Assembly: GCA_002356635.1 (NCBI GenBank)
Contig: CP023454.1
Location: forward strand, 3,297,501-3,361,500
Origin: Rhodobacteraceae bacterium QY30
Lineage (GTDB): Bacteria > Pseudomonadota > Alphaproteobacteria > Rhodobacterales > Rhodobacteraceae
DNA: 64,000 bases
Reading direction: 5' to 3'
The position numbers and the translations under genes were made by a program. The notes under the pieces are model-generated. The model saw only the letters and a list, made by a program, of their open reading frames with translations, ran no database searches and was not told where the DNA came from. Shown piece after piece: positions 49,786 to 59,593 of the stretch (position 1 is its first letter; the number at the start of each line of letters is the position of its first letter).

Positions 49786-50784
49786 ATGTCCGAGGGTGCC
49801 GCATTGCTGGACGAGATCGAGCGCCTGGAGGCCCGCTTGGCCGATGCGCGGACCCAGATCGCCCGGCGCTTCATCGGACAGGAATCTGTCGTCGACCTGT
49901 CGCTGACGGCGCTTCTTTGCGGGGGCCACGCGCTTCTGGTCGGCCTGCCGGGGCTGGGAAAGACCATGCTGGTGGACACGCTGGGCCGGGTCATGGGGCT
50001 TGATACGGGGCGCGTCCAGTTCACGCCCGACCTGATGCCTGCCGATATCCTCGGGTCCGAAGTTCTGGAAACCGGTGCCGATGGTAGCCGCGCCTTCCGC
50101 TTCATCGAGGGGCCGGTGTTCTGCCAGCTTCTGATGGCGGACGAAATCAACCGCGCCAGCCCGCGCACCCAGTCGGCCCTGTTGCAGGCGATGCAGGAAG
50201 GCGAGGTGACGGTGGCGGGCCAGCATCGACCGCTTGGCCGTCCGTTCCACGTGCTGGCCACGCAAAACCCGCTGGAACAGGAAGGCACCTACCCCCTGCC
50301 CGAAGCGCAGCTGGACCGATTCCTGGTGCAGATCGACGTGGACTACCCCGACCGCGACACCGAACGCGCGATCCTTCTTGCCACGACCGGCACCGTCCAG
50401 GGCCGGGCTGAGGCGGTCTTCACCGCGCCCGAGCTTGTCGCCGCGCAGGCGACGTTGCGCCGGATGCCGGTGGGAGAGCAGGTGGTGGACCTGATCCTGG
50501 ATCTGGTGCGCGCCTGCCGTCCGGGAAGCGGTGCGGGTGCCGTCAACGATGCCGTCGCCTGGGGGCCTGGCCCCCGTGCGGCGCAGGCGCTGATGCTGGC
50601 CGTTCGCGCCCGGGCGCTGCTGCGCGGTCAGCTTGCACCATCGGTCGAGGATGTCGCGGCCCTGGCGCGGCCAGTGCTGATCCACCGCATGGCGCTGTCC
50701 TTTGCCGCCCGCGCGCGCGGCGAGGATCTGGCCGCGATCATCGACGGTGTCGTCACCAGCCTGACCCGCGCCGAGGCCGCATGA
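49786..50784 (+). CDS. MoxR-family AAA+ ATPase
   Basis: A 332-residue AAA+ chaperone-like ATPase: Walker A GLPGLGKT, Walker B LLMADEINRASPRTQ, sensor 1 LATQNPLEQEGTYPLPEAQLDRF. MoxR proteins act with DUF58 and vWA proteins to mature or regulate envelope complexes. First gene of a four-gene operon; its stop overlaps the DUF58 start (ATGA). The start is ATG 49786 with GGGGA upstream. Confidence 0.94.
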   Translation: MSEGAALLDEIERLEARLADARTQIARRFIGQESVVDLSLTALLCGGHALLVGLPGLGKTMLVDTLGRVMGLDTGRVQFTPDLMPADILGSEVLETGADGSRAFRFIEGPVFCQLLMADEINRASPRTQSALLQAMQEGEVTVAGQHRPLGRPFHVLATQNPLEQEGTYPLPEAQLDRFLVQIDVDYPDRDTERAILLATTGTVQGRAEAVFTAPELVAAQATLRRMPVGEQVVDLILDLVRACRPGSGAGAVNDAVAWGPGPRAAQALMLAVRARALLRGQLAPSVEDVAALARPVLIHRMALSFAARARGEDLAAIIDGVVTSLTRAEAA

Positions 50785-51662
50785 CAGCCGCGGCGCCCCT
50801 TGGCCTGCGCCGCAGCGCCGAGGCGCTGGCCGATCCGCTTCCGCCGCTTCTGGCCGAGGCAAGCCATCTTGCCGCCACGGTGCAGCTGGGCGAACACGGT
50901 CGCCGCCGTCCGGGGATGGGGAATGAATTCTGGCAATACCGCCCCGCCCATGCCGGTGACAGCGCCCGGATGATCGACTGGCGCCGTTCGGCCCGGACAG
51001 ATGGCCATTATGTGCGCGAAAAGGAATGGCAGGCGGCGCAATCGGTGCAGGTCTGGGTGGACCCTGCGCAATCGATGGCCTTTCGCGGTGACGACAGCCG
51101 CCCGACCAAGCGCGACCGCGCCGCGACGCTGGCGCTGGCGCTGGCGATCCTGCTGATCCGCGGTGGTGAACGGGTCGGCATGGCCGATGCCTCGATGCCG
51201 CCCCGTTCGGGCGAGGTGCAACTGAACCGCCTGGCCGCCCGCCTGGCCACGGAAGAAACGCAGGCGGACTATGGCGCCCCGGAAGCACGGGCCTTCCTGA
51301 CCGGGGCACGGGCCTTGTTCCTGTCGGATTTCCTGGGCGACCCGACGGCCATCGAAGCGGCCCTGACCGAAGCCGCCGACCGCGGCGTGCGCGGCGCGTT
51401 GGTGCAGATACTGGACCCGGTCGAAGAAAGCTTCCCCTTCGACGGCCGCACCATCTTTGAAAGCATGTCCGGCGCGCTGCGCTATGAATCGCGCAAAGCC
51501 GACAGCCTGCGCGATCGCTATCTGGACCGGCTGGCCGAACGGAAAGACCACCTTTCCACCCTCGCCCGCCGCACCGGCTGGCAGTTCACCACCCATCACA
51601 CCGACAGCTCAGCGCCCCCCGCGCTCCTCTGGCTTTACCACGCGCTCGGGCAGGTGCGTTGA
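50781..51662 (+). CDS. DUF58 domain protein
   Basis: A 293-residue protein with the DUF58 motif (RMIDWRRSARTDGHYVREKEWQ) and a vWA-like segment (QVWVDPAQSMAF, LFLSDFLGD). It overlaps moxR by four bases and the next gene by one (TGATG). It is expected to bridge the MoxR ATPase and the membrane proteins downstream. Confidence 0.92.
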   Translation: MTAAAPLGLRRSAEALADPLPPLLAEASHLAATVQLGEHGRRRPGMGNEFWQYRPAHAGDSARMIDWRRSARTDGHYVREKEWQAAQSVQVWVDPAQSMAFRGDDSRPTKRDRAATLALALAILLIRGGERVGMADASMPPRSGEVQLNRLAARLATEETQADYGAPEARAFLTGARALFLSDFLGDPTAIEAALTEAADRGVRGALVQILDPVEESFPFDGRTIFESMSGALRYESRKADSLRDRYLDRLAERKDHLSTLARRTGWQFTTHHTDSSAPPALLWLYHALGQVR

Positions 51663-54430
51663 TGCTGGTCCTTGGCGCTCTGGGGTTCATGACTCCCTGG
51701 CTTCTGTGGACGCTGGCCGTCCTGCCGGTGCTGTGGCTGTTGCTGCGTGCCGTGCCCCCCGCGCCGATCATCCGGAGGTTCCCGGGCATCGCGCTGCTTC
51801 TGGGCCTGAAGGACCGCGAGGCCGAGGCCGACAAGACCCCCTGGTGGCTGCTTCTTCTGCGGCTTCTGGCGCTGGCGGCACTGATCGTCGGTTTCGCGGG
51901 ACCGGTGCTGAACCCCGATCCGCCGCAGGCCGCCGACGATGGCGGGCCGCTTCTGATCCTGACCGACGGCAGCTGGCCCGAGGCGCGGGACTGGACGGCC
52001 CGGACCGAACGCATCAGGCGCGCACTGGCGGATGCGACCACCGCCGGACGTCCCGTCGCGCTGGTCAGCCTGACCGATGTCCAGCCGGGGCCGCTGGTCT
52101 TTGCGGCGCCCGATACGCTGGCCGCCACCCTTCCCGGGCTCGTCCCCCAGGCCTGGCGCGCCGGAACGGATGAAGCCGACCGGCTGATAACCGCCCTGCC
52201 GCCGCGCGTCGATACGCTTTGGCTGTCGGACGGCCTGTCCTCTCCGGCGCGGGGTCGGCTTTTGCCGGCGCTGGCCCAGCGCGGCCTGGTGCGCGTCTTT
52301 GAAAGCGGCCGCCCGGTTCTGGGTCTGGGCCGGTCGGGTTTTGCCGACGGCAAGGTCACCGTCCCCGTCCTGCGTGGCGGAGCCGTCGGGACGGCGGCAG
52401 TCGAGGTCGCGGCGCGCGGGTTGGATCCAGCCGGAAACGAAGCCGAACTGGCGCGCACCATCGTCACCCTGGAAAGCGGCAAGGACCGTGCCGATGCAGT
52501 CTTCGACCTGCCGCCCGAACTTCGCAATCGCCTCACCCGGCTGGAGATCACCGGAGAAGGCGCGGCGGGCGCGGTCAGCCTGACTGACGATGCGCTGAAG
52601 CGGCGCAAGGTGGCGATCGTTTCGCCCGCATCCACGGCCGAGGGGTTGGAGCTTCTGTCGCCCGATCACTACCTGCGTCAGGCGCTGGCGCCGTCCGCCG
52701 ATCTGATGGCGGGCACGGTGACAGACGTGCTGCAAGCCAGCCCCGACGTGATCATCCTGGCCGACATCGCGAAAATTCCGGAAACCGATCCGTTGCAGGA
52801 ATGGGTCGAGGAAGGCGGGCTACTGGTGCGTTTCGCTGGCCCGCGCCTTGCGGCCTCGGACGACGGGCGCGACAGCCCCGATCCCCTCTTGCCGGTGCGG
52901 CTGCGCGCCGGGGACCGGTCGCTGGGCGGCACGATGAGCTGGGGCGAACCGAAAACGCTTGCCCCCTTCCCCGAAGGCTCACCCTTCGCCGGTCTTGCGG
53001 TTCCCGCCGATGTGACGGTCCGCAGTCAGGTCATGGCCGAACCCGACCCGGATCTGGCCGAGGCGACCATTGCCGCGCTGGCCGATGGAACACCGCTGGT
53101 CACGCGGAAACGTCTGGGCAAGGGCCGCGTCATCCTGTTCCACGTCACCGCGAATGCCGAATGGTCCACCCTGCCGCTGTCCGGCCTGTTCGTGCAGATG
53201 CTGGAGCGGCTGGCAGTGTCGGCCGGCAGCGCGCAGGCGACGGCGCAGGATCTGAAAGGCACCACCTGGACCGTCGACAAGGTGCTGACCGGCGACGGAC
53301 GGCTGGAGGAGGCCGCCGATCAGCCCGGCGTTCCGGGCGACGCTCTGGCCCGCGCCATTCCCGGCCGCGACCTGCGCCCAGGTCTTTATTCCGACGGGGA
53401 TCGCCGCATCGCGGTGAACGCCGTCGCCCCCGACGAGGTGCTGACCCCCGCCACCTGGCCCGCAAGCGTGATCCGCGAGGCGGCGTCCGAATCCCGCGCG
53501 ACCGATCTGAAGGGCTGGGTCCTGCTGGCGGCGCTGGCGGCGCTGATGGCCGACATCCTTGGCTCGCTTCTGGTCGGCGGGCGGCTTGGGGCCGTGCGCC
53601 GGGGCGGGATGCAGGCCGCCATCCTTGCCGCGCTATTGGTGCCGGTGCACCCGACGGGCGCCCGTGCCGCCGACGAAGCCGCGCTTCTGCAGGCGGCGAA
53701 CAACGTGGTGCTGGCCTATGTCCAGACCGGCAACCCGGATGTCGACCGGATCTCGCAGGCTGGGATGACGGGGCTGTCGCAGGTGCTGATGGCCCGAACC
53801 TCGGTCGAACCGGCGGCCCCGCTTCCGGTCGATGTGGAACGCGATGACCTGGCGGTTTTCACCTTCCTCTACTGGCCCGTCACGGCAGACCAGCCGCTGC
53901 CGACGCCGCAGGCCTATGCGCGGCTGAACCGCTACCTTCGCAGCGGCGGCATGATCCTGTTCGATACGCGCGACGGGGACGTGGCCGGGATAGGCAGCGC
54001 CACACCCGAGGCAGAGCGGCTGCGCGTCCTGGCGGCACCGCTGGACATCCCGCCGCTGGACCCGATCCCGGCCGATCACGTCCTGACGCGCAGCTTCTAC
54101 CTGATCCAGGATTTTCCCGGCCGCTACGTCGGCGCCCCCGTCTGGGCCGAGGCCGCGCCCCCCGATGCCGTGAAGGCCGAAGGGATGCCGTTCCGCAACC
54201 TCAACGACGGCGTGACACCGGTGCTGATCGGCGGCAATGACTGGGCCGCCGCCTGGGCCGTGGATGACACGGGCCGCCCGATGTTCCCCGTGGGCCGGGG
54301 TGAAGCCGGCGAACGGCAACGCGAGATGGCCTATCGCTTTGGCGTCAACCTGATCATGCATGTGCTGACCGGCAACTACAAATCCGATCAGGTCCATGTT
54401 CCCGCGCTTCTGGAAAGGCTGGGGCAATGA
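51662..54430 (+). CDS. BatA-N / DUF4159 membrane protein
   Basis: A 922-residue inner-membrane protein. The N-terminus has the aerotolerance-operon BatA-like pair of transmembrane helices with the PxPPAPIIRRFPGIALLLGLKDRE loop (about 1–85). A large soluble region with a vWA-like start (PLLILTDGSWPEARDW) follows, then another helix near 620–660. The C-terminal DUF4159 domain (about 680–910, DDLAVFTFLYWPVTAD … RYLRSGGMILFDTRDGD … FYLIQDFPGRYVGAPVW) resembles a class I glutamine-amidotransferase fold. It lies mostly on the periplasmic side by prediction. ATGA overlap with the next gene. Confidence 0.88.
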   Translation: MLVLGALGFMTPWLLWTLAVLPVLWLLLRAVPPAPIIRRFPGIALLLGLKDREAEADKTPWWLLLLRLLALAALIVGFAGPVLNPDPPQAADDGGPLLILTDGSWPEARDWTARTERIRRALADATTAGRPVALVSLTDVQPGPLVFAAPDTLAATLPGLVPQAWRAGTDEADRLITALPPRVDTLWLSDGLSSPARGRLLPALAQRGLVRVFESGRPVLGLGRSGFADGKVTVPVLRGGAVGTAAVEVAARGLDPAGNEAELARTIVTLESGKDRADAVFDLPPELRNRLTRLEITGEGAAGAVSLTDDALKRRKVAIVSPASTAEGLELLSPDHYLRQALAPSADLMAGTVTDVLQASPDVIILADIAKIPETDPLQEWVEEGGLLVRFAGPRLAASDDGRDSPDPLLPVRLRAGDRSLGGTMSWGEPKTLAPFPEGSPFAGLAVPADVTVRSQVMAEPDPDLAEATIAALADGTPLVTRKRLGKGRVILFHVTANAEWSTLPLSGLFVQMLERLAVSAGSAQATAQDLKGTTWTVDKVLTGDGRLEEAADQPGVPGDALARAIPGRDLRPGLYSDGDRRIAVNAVAPDEVLTPATWPASVIREAASESRATDLKGWVLLAALAALMADILGSLLVGGRLGAVRRGGMQAAILAALLVPVHPTGARAADEAALLQAANNVVLAYVQTGNPDVDRISQAGMTGLSQVLMARTSVEPAAPLPVDVERDDLAVFTFLYWPVTADQPLPTPQAYARLNRYLRSGGMILFDTRDGDVAGIGSATPEAERLRVLAAPLDIPPLDPIPADHVLTRSFYLIQDFPGRYVGAPVWAEAAPPDAVKAEGMPFRNLNDGVTPVLIGGNDWAAAWAVDDTGRPMFPVGRGEAGERQREMAYRFGVNLIMHVLTGNYKSDQVHVPALLERLGQ

Positions 54431-56544
54431 CCGGAAGCATCGTCTTCGACCCGCTGCTTCCCTGGCCCGTTCTTGCAGGGGCGGCGCTTCTGGCGCTGGC
54501 CTTCCTGGCGCTCGCCCTTTGGCGGGGGTTGACGGGCTGGGCGCTGCGGGCCGGGGCGGCACTGGTGCTGCTGGCCGCGCTGGCCGAACCCGCCCTGCGC
54601 GACGAGGCGAAGCGCCCGCTGAGCGACATCGTCGTCATGGTCATTGACCAGAGCGCCAGCCAGAGCCTGTCGGACCGCGGCAGCCAGACCTCCGCCGCCG
54701 TGGCCCGGATCGAGGCGCAGGTTGCAGCCCTGCCGAACACCGAACTCCGCAAGGTCACCTTGGGCGACGCTGAGGAAGACGCCGGAACCCTTGCCATGTC
54801 CGCGCTGAAAGAGGCGCTGGCCGAAGAACCCCGCGCCCGGCTGGCGGGCGCCATCCTTGTCACCGACGGTCAGGTCCATGACATCGCCAATGCCCCTGCC
54901 CTGCCCGCGCCGCTGAACGTGCTTCTGACGGGGCGCAAGGCCGACTGGGACCGACGCCTGGCGGTGTCGAAGGCGCCCGCTTTCGGGATCATCGGCGAAG
55001 AACTGCGCCTGTCACTGAAGATCGAGGATCTGGGCGCGGTGCCGGCTGAAATGGCGGGGCAGACCGCCGCCGTCTCCATCTCGACCGACGGAGAGCCGCC
55101 CGCAACCTACGACGTGCCCACGGGCGTTGATCTGGAACTGCCGGTGATCCTGCAACACAATGGCCAGAACGTCATCCAGATCACGGTCGCACCCACGAAA
55201 GGCGAGCTGACGGACCGCAACAATACCGCCATCATCCAGATCAACGGCGTGCGCGACCGTCTGCGGGTGCTCTTGGTCTCGGGCGAGCCCTATGCGGGGG
55301 AACGCACCTGGCGGAACCTGCTGAAATCCGACAGCGCGGTGGATCTGGTCCACTTCACCATCCTGCGGCCGCCCGACAAGGAAGACGGCGTTCCGGTCAA
55401 CGAACTGTCGCTGATCGCCTTCCCGACCCGAGAGCTGTTCGTGGACAAGATCAAGGAGTTCGACCTGATCATCTTCGACCGCTACCGGATGAGGGGCATC
55501 CTGCCGCAGGAATACATGGAAAGCATCCGCGACTATGTGACCGGCGGCGGTGCGGTGCTGATCGCGGCGGGGCCGGATTTCGAAACGGTGGACAGCCTGT
55601 ATTATTCGGCCCTGGCCGATGTGATCCCCGCACGGCCCAGTTCGCAGGTGATCGAACAGGGCTTCACCCCCAAGGTTTCGGCGTTGGGCCTGCGCCACCC
55701 CGTGACCGAGGGCCTGTCGGATTTCGCCCCCGAAGGCGGCAAGCCCGGCACGCCGGACAAGCCGGCCTGGGGCCGGTGGATGCGCATCGCGGGGCTGGAC
55801 GAGCCGCAGGGGCAAGTCGTCATGGAGGGGCCGGACCAGCGCCCGCTTCTGGTTCTGAACCGGGTGAAGGAGGGGCGCGTGGCGCTTCTTGCCTCGGATC
55901 AGGCCTGGCTGTGGGGCCGGGGCTTCGAAGGTGGCGGGCCGCAGCTGGAGCTTTTGCGGCGGCTGGCCCACTGGATGATGAAAGAGCCGGAACTGGAGGA
56001 GGAGGCGCTGTCCGCCAGCGCGCGCGGCCAGGTGCTGACCATCACCCGGCGGACGATGCAGCAACCGGCGTCACCCGGTTCTGCACGGCAGATCACCATC
56101 ACTGCACCTGATGGCACAACCACGCCCCTGTCGCTGCCCGAAAAGGGGCCGGGCCGGTACAGCGCCGACTGGACGGCGCCCGCGGTGGGCCTTTACCGCC
56201 TGAAGGATGGAGATGTGGAACGGGTCGTGGCGCTTGGCCCGGCCAGCCCGCGCGAATTCGAGGCGCCGATCGCAGATGCCGCACCCCTGGCACCGGTCGT
56301 CAAACCGACGAACGGCGGCGTCCTGCGGATCGAAAGTGGCCTGCCCACGGTGCGCCAGGTCAAGGCAGGCCGCCCCGCCTTCGGCCGCGGCTGGATCGGA
56401 ATCAACCCGCGCGGCGCCGCGCAGACGGCCGAGATCCGCATCACCCCGGCGCTTCCGGCCTGGGCCTTCCTTCTGGCCGCGGCGGCGTTGACGATCCTGG
56501 CCTGGCTGATCGAAGGCCGCGGTCGCCGCCCGTTGGGGGATTAA
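54427..56544 (+). CDS. Membrane protein with vWA-like and GATase1-like domains
   Basis: A 705-residue protein: two N-terminal helices (about 12–60), a vWA-like domain with a MIDAS-type DQSAS motif ([13 protein letters not shown], about 70–78) and [10 protein letters not shown], then a GATase1-like domain ([21 protein letters not shown] … [20 protein letters not shown] … [13 protein letters not shown]). It ends with a helix near the C-terminus. Last gene of the MoxR operon; its TAA overlaps the TAA of convergent ubiG in a shared TTAA. Precise function unknown. Confidence 0.87.
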   Translation: MTGSIVFDPLLPWPVLAGAALLALAFLALALWRGLTGWALRAGAALVLLAALAEPALRDEAKRPLSDIVVMVIDQSASQSLSDRGSQTSAAVARIEAQVAALPNTELRKVTLGDAEEDAGTLAMSALKEALAEEPRARLAGAILVTDGQVHDIANAPALPAPLNVLLTGRKADWDRRLAVSKAPAFGIIGEELRLSLKIEDLGAVPAEMAGQTAAVSISTDGEPPATYDVPTGVDLELPVILQHNGQNVIQITVAPTKGELTDRNNTAIIQINGVRDRLRVLLVSGEPYAGERTWRNLLKSDSAVDLVHFTILRPPDKEDGVPVNELSLIAFPTRELFVDKIKEFDLIIFDRYRMRGILPQEYMESIRDYVTGGGAVLIAAGPDFETVDSLYYSALADVIPARPSSQVIEQGFTPKVSALGLRHPVTEGLSDFAPEGGKPGTPDKPAWGRWMRIAGLDEPQGQVVMEGPDQRPLLVLNRVKEGRVALLASDQAWLWGRGFEGGGPQLELLRRLAHWMMKEPELEEEALSASARGQVLTITRRTMQQPASPGSARQITITAPDGTTTPLSLPEKGPGRYSADWTAPAVGLYRLKDGDVERVVALGPASPREFEAPIADAAPLAPVVKPTNGGVLRIESGLPTVRQVKAGRPAFGRGWIGINPRGAAQTAEIRITPALPAWAFLLAAAALTILAWLIEGRGRRPLGD

Positions 56545-57302
56545 TCCCGGCGGATGCTGGCGGTCACGTAATTCACGCTCAGATCCCGGTCGGACAGCGA
56601 CCAGGACCAGGTGACAGGGTTGAACACCATGCCCTTCCGGTCCACCGGGTCCAGCCCGGCGCCGTGGATCAGGCCGTAAAGCTCATCCGGCGTGATGAAC
56701 TTCGACCAGTCGTGCGTGCCCTTGGGCAGCCAGCGCATGACCCATTCCGCGCCGACAATGGCCATCATGAAGCTTTTGGCGTTCCGGTTCAGGGTCGAAC
56801 AGATCATCAGACCGCCCGTCACCAGAAGATCGTGGCAGGTTTTCAGGAATTCCGGCGGATTGAAAACATGCTCGATCACCTCCATGTTCAGGATGACGTC
56901 GAAGCGTTCGCCTTCCGCCGCCAGCGCCTCGGCGGTGATGTGGCGATAGTCGATCTCCAAACCCTGCGCTTCGGCATGAAGGCGCGCCACGGGGATGTTG
57001 CGCGCGGCCGCGTCGGCGCCCAGAACTGTCGCCCCCAGCCGCGCCATCGGCTCGGACAGAAGCCCGCCGCCGCAGCCGATGTCCAGGATCCGCAGACCTT
57101 CGAACGCACGCGGACCGCGCAGGTCACGCCCGAATTCGGCGGCGATCTGGCGAGTGATGTAGTCCAGCCGGCACGGATTCATCAGGTGTAGCGGGCGGAA
57201 CTTGCCGTTCGGATCCCACCATTCCGCCGCCATCGCCTGGAACTTGGCAACTTCGGCCTCGTCGATGCTGCCGGTGGCGGGGCGCGTTTGGGTCTGGGTC
57301 AT
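56541..57302 (-). CDS. ubiG: Ubiquinone O-methyltransferase
   Basis: A 253-residue SAM-dependent enzyme that performs both O-methylations of ubiquinone synthesis. Motif I is [21 protein letters not shown]; the UbiG opening [32 protein letters not shown] and the [10 protein letters not shown] segment are diagnostic. Single gene, with a 49-base divergent gap to pip that must hold both promoters. Confidence 0.96.
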   Translation of the reverse strand: MTQTQTRPATGSIDEAEVAKFQAMAAEWWDPNGKFRPLHLMNPCRLDYITRQIAAEFGRDLRGPRAFEGLRILDIGCGGGLLSEPMARLGATVLGADAAARNIPVARLHAEAQGLEIDYRHITAEALAAEGERFDVILNMEVIEHVFNPPEFLKTCHDLLVTGGLMICSTLNRNAKSFMMAIVGAEWVMRWLPKGTHDWSKFITPDELYGLIHGAGLDPVDRKGMVFNPVTWSWSLSDRDLSVNYVTASIRRD

Positions 57303-57351
57303 GGCGGGAACCTCGGCTGGCGGGCGGATTTATTCGGTATATAGTAGAGGC

Positions 57352-58320
57352 ATGGATCGGATCGCAGAGCAAAAGCGCACCGGCCTGCATCTTTATCCGT
57401 CGATCGAGCCCTTCGATCAGCGGTTGATCGACACAGGCGACGGGCACCGGATTTACGTCGAACAATGCGGCCACCCGCAAGGGCGGCCCGTGGTCGTCCT
57501 TCATGGCGGTCCGGGCGGCGGCTCTTCGCCGGCGATGCGGCGGTTCTTCGATCCGGCGCATTACCGGATCATCCTGTTCGACCAGCGCGGCTGCGGGCGG
57601 TCGCGTCCCCATGCCAGTGTCGAGAACAACACCACCTGGCACCTGATCGCCGACATCGAGATGATCCGGACCGCGCTTGAGATCGACCGCTGGATCGTCT
57701 TTGGCGGCAGCTGGGGCGCCACGCTGGCACTGCTTTACGCCGAAGCCCACCCCGCGCGCATCGCGCATCTGGTGCTGCGCGGCGTGTTTCTGATGATGCA
57801 GCGCGAAATCGACTGGTTCTACGGCGGCGGCGCCGGGATGTTCTGGCCGGAACGCTGGTCCGCCTTCCGCGAGATGATCCCCGCCGACGAACAGCACGAT
57901 CTGGTCGCTGCCTATCATCGGCGGCTGTTCTGCGGCGACCCGGCCACCGAGATGCGCTTTGGCCAACGCTGGGCCGCCTGGGAAAACGCGCTGGCCAGCA
58001 TCGACCACGACGGTCCCGTGGGCCCGCCCCCGGGGGACTATGCCCGCGCCTTTGCCCGGCTGGAAAACCACTATTTCATCAATGATGGTTTCCTTGAGGA
58101 AGACGGCCAGATCCTGCGGGATCGTCCCAGGATCGAGGATATCCCTGCCACCATCGTCCAGGGCCGCTACGACATGATCTGCCCGCCGCTGTCGGCGTGG
58201 ATGCTGGCCGAGGGCTGGCGCCGTGCCGACCTGCGGATGGTTCCGGTCGCGGGCCATGCGCTATCGGAACGGGGAATCAGCGCCGAGCTGTTGCGGATCA
58301 TGGATCACCTACGCGGCTGA
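57352..58320 (+). CDS. pip: Proline iminopeptidase
   Basis: A 322-residue alpha/beta-hydrolase that removes N-terminal proline from peptides. HGGPGGGSSPAM gives the oxyanion hole; the triad is S120 (FGGSWGA), D274 (GRYDMICPP) and H302 (AGHALSE). FDQRGCGRSRPHASVENNTT is the family signature. The start ATG follows TAGAGG; a TATATAGT stretch (57339–57346) could be its −10. Likely cytosolic. Confidence 0.95.
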   Translation: MDRIAEQKRTGLHLYPSIEPFDQRLIDTGDGHRIYVEQCGHPQGRPVVVLHGGPGGGSSPAMRRFFDPAHYRIILFDQRGCGRSRPHASVENNTTWHLIADIEMIRTALEIDRWIVFGGSWGATLALLYAEAHPARIAHLVLRGVFLMMQREIDWFYGGGAGMFWPERWSAFREMIPADEQHDLVAAYHRRLFCGDPATEMRFGQRWAAWENALASIDHDGPVGPPPGDYARAFARLENHYFINDGFLEEDGQILRDRPRIEDIPATIVQGRYDMICPPLSAWMLAEGWRRADLRMVPVAGHALSERGISAELLRIMDHLRG

Positions 58321-58383
58321 TCGCCCGGTGGGAACCTGCGGCCGGCTTGGCGCGATGTAGGAAGATTGACCGCGGAGACCTTC

Positions 58384-58854
58384 ATGAACTGGACCTATTT
58401 CCTGATCTTTCTGGCGGCCACCGCCGCAGCCGGCGCCACGGGCGTCATGTTCAAGCCCGGCCCCTGGTACGAGGCGCTTGTCAAACCGGACTGGACCCCG
58501 CCGAAATGGGCCTTCCCCGTTGTCTGGACGACGCTTTATGTCCTGATGGCCTGGGCGGCCAGCCGCGTGGCGCCCCTGCCGGGGGCCGGCCTGGCACTGG
58601 GGCTGTTCGCGCTTCAGATCACGCTCAACACCTTGTGGACACCGACCTTCTTCGGCGCGCATCAGATCGCGCTTGGTGCCGGAATCATCCTGGCACTGTG
58701 GGTGGCGGTGGCGGCGATGATGGTGCAGTTCTGGCGCCTGGATGGCTGGGCGGGCGCGATGATCCTGCCTTATCTGGCCTGGCTGACGATCGCGGCATCC
58801 CTCAACCTCTGGATCTGGCGCAACAATCCGGCGGTCCTGCCCACCGCAGGCTGA
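58384..58854 (+). CDS. tspO: TspO/MBR family tryptophan-rich sensory protein
   Basis: A 156-residue five-helix membrane protein binding porphyrins and sterols. MFKPGPWYEALVKPDWTPPKWAFPVVWTTLYVLMAWAA is the family signature of the first loop and helix, and Trp is frequent. In Rhodobacter sphaeroides TspO is an outer-membrane regulator of photosynthesis genes in response to oxygen; nothing here shows a photosynthesis cluster. GGAGA precedes the ATG, 63 bases after pip. Confidence 0.93.
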   Translation: MNWTYFLIFLAATAAAGATGVMFKPGPWYEALVKPDWTPPKWAFPVVWTTLYVLMAWAASRVAPLPGAGLALGLFALQITLNTLWTPTFFGAHQIALGAGIILALWVAVAAMMVQFWRLDGWAGAMILPYLAWLTIAASLNLWIWRNNPAVLPTAG

Positions 58855-58869
58855 TCCCTGCATCAAGAC

Positions 58870-58898
58870 TTGCGCAAATCCGGGCTTTGGCCTATATC
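58870..58898 (+). promoter_or_regulatory. Promoter of the rimP–nusA–infB operon
   Basis: TTGCGC (58870–58875), a 17-base spacer and TATATC (58893–58898) form a good housekeeping promoter, starting RNA near 58905, about 90 bases before rimP. Confidence 0.6.
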
Positions 58899-58952
58899 CC
58901 CTTTCAACAGAGGTGCTGCGGGGTCCAAACTCGCAGCCCACCGGTAAGTTCG

Positions 58953-58978
58953 GCGGGCCCTCTGGCCCGCTTTTTGTT
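58953..58978 (+). terminator. Intrinsic terminator/attenuator in the rimP leader
   Basis: A 7-bp perfect stem (58953–58959 with 58964–58970), CTCT loop, then TTTTTGTTTT, ending only 13 bases before the rimP start. A CTGCG/CGCAG pairing (58926–58930 with 58942–58946, approximate) lies upstream. Because it sits between promoter and gene, it would act as an attenuator rather than a gene end; nusA in the operon could feed back on it. Confidence 0.75.
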
Positions 58979-58992
58979 TTTGGATCTTCCGA

Positions 58993-59592
58993 ATGTCAGA
59001 CCTGATCGCCAAGACCGCCATCGACCGGCGCCTCGCCGGGATCGTCGGCCCCGTCATCGAGGGGCTGGGGTTCGAGCTTGTGCGCATCCGCCTGATGGGT
59101 GGCAACACCAAGACCCTGCAAATCATGGCCGACCGCCCCGATGGCGGGATCGACGTGGAAGACTGCGCCGTGATCTCGACCGCCGTTTCGGCGGCGCTGG
59201 ACGTGGAAGACCCGATCGAGGATGCCTACAACCTTGAAGTCTCGTCCCCGGGCATCGACCGGCCGCTGACCCGGCTGAAGGATTTCGACGTCTGGGAAGG
59301 CTACGAGGCGCGGATCGAGACGTCGGAACAGATCGACGGACGCAAGCGCTTCAAGGGAATCCTGCGCGGCACCGAGGGCGACGAGGCGCTGATCGAGATC
59401 GAAGCCGGCGGCGAACAGGTCGTCATCGGCCTGAACTTCGACCTGCTGGCCGATGCCAAGCTGATCCTGACGGACGAGCTGATTGCCGAGATGCTGCGTC
59501 AGAGGAAAGAGGCAGGCACCATCGACGAAGCCGCCTTCGACGAGATCGAAACCGACACTGACACCGACCAAGAGCCTTCCGAGGAGGACTGA
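58993..59592 (+). CDS. rimP: Ribosome maturation factor RimP
   Basis: A 199-residue 30S assembly factor: N-terminal alpha/beta domain with [22 protein letters not shown] and [36 protein letters not shown], then an SH3-like domain and an acidic tail ([13 protein letters not shown]) longer than in E. coli. First gene of the operon. Confidence 0.96.
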   Translation: MSDLIAKTAIDRRLAGIVGPVIEGLGFELVRIRLMGGNTKTLQIMADRPDGGIDVEDCAVISTAVSAALDVEDPIEDAYNLEVSSPGIDRPLTRLKDFDVWEGYEARIETSEQIDGRKRFKGILRGTEGDEALIEIEAGGEQVVIGLNFDLLADAKLILTDELIAEMLRQRKEAGTIDEAAFDEIETDTDTDQEPSEED

Positions 59593-59593
59593 C

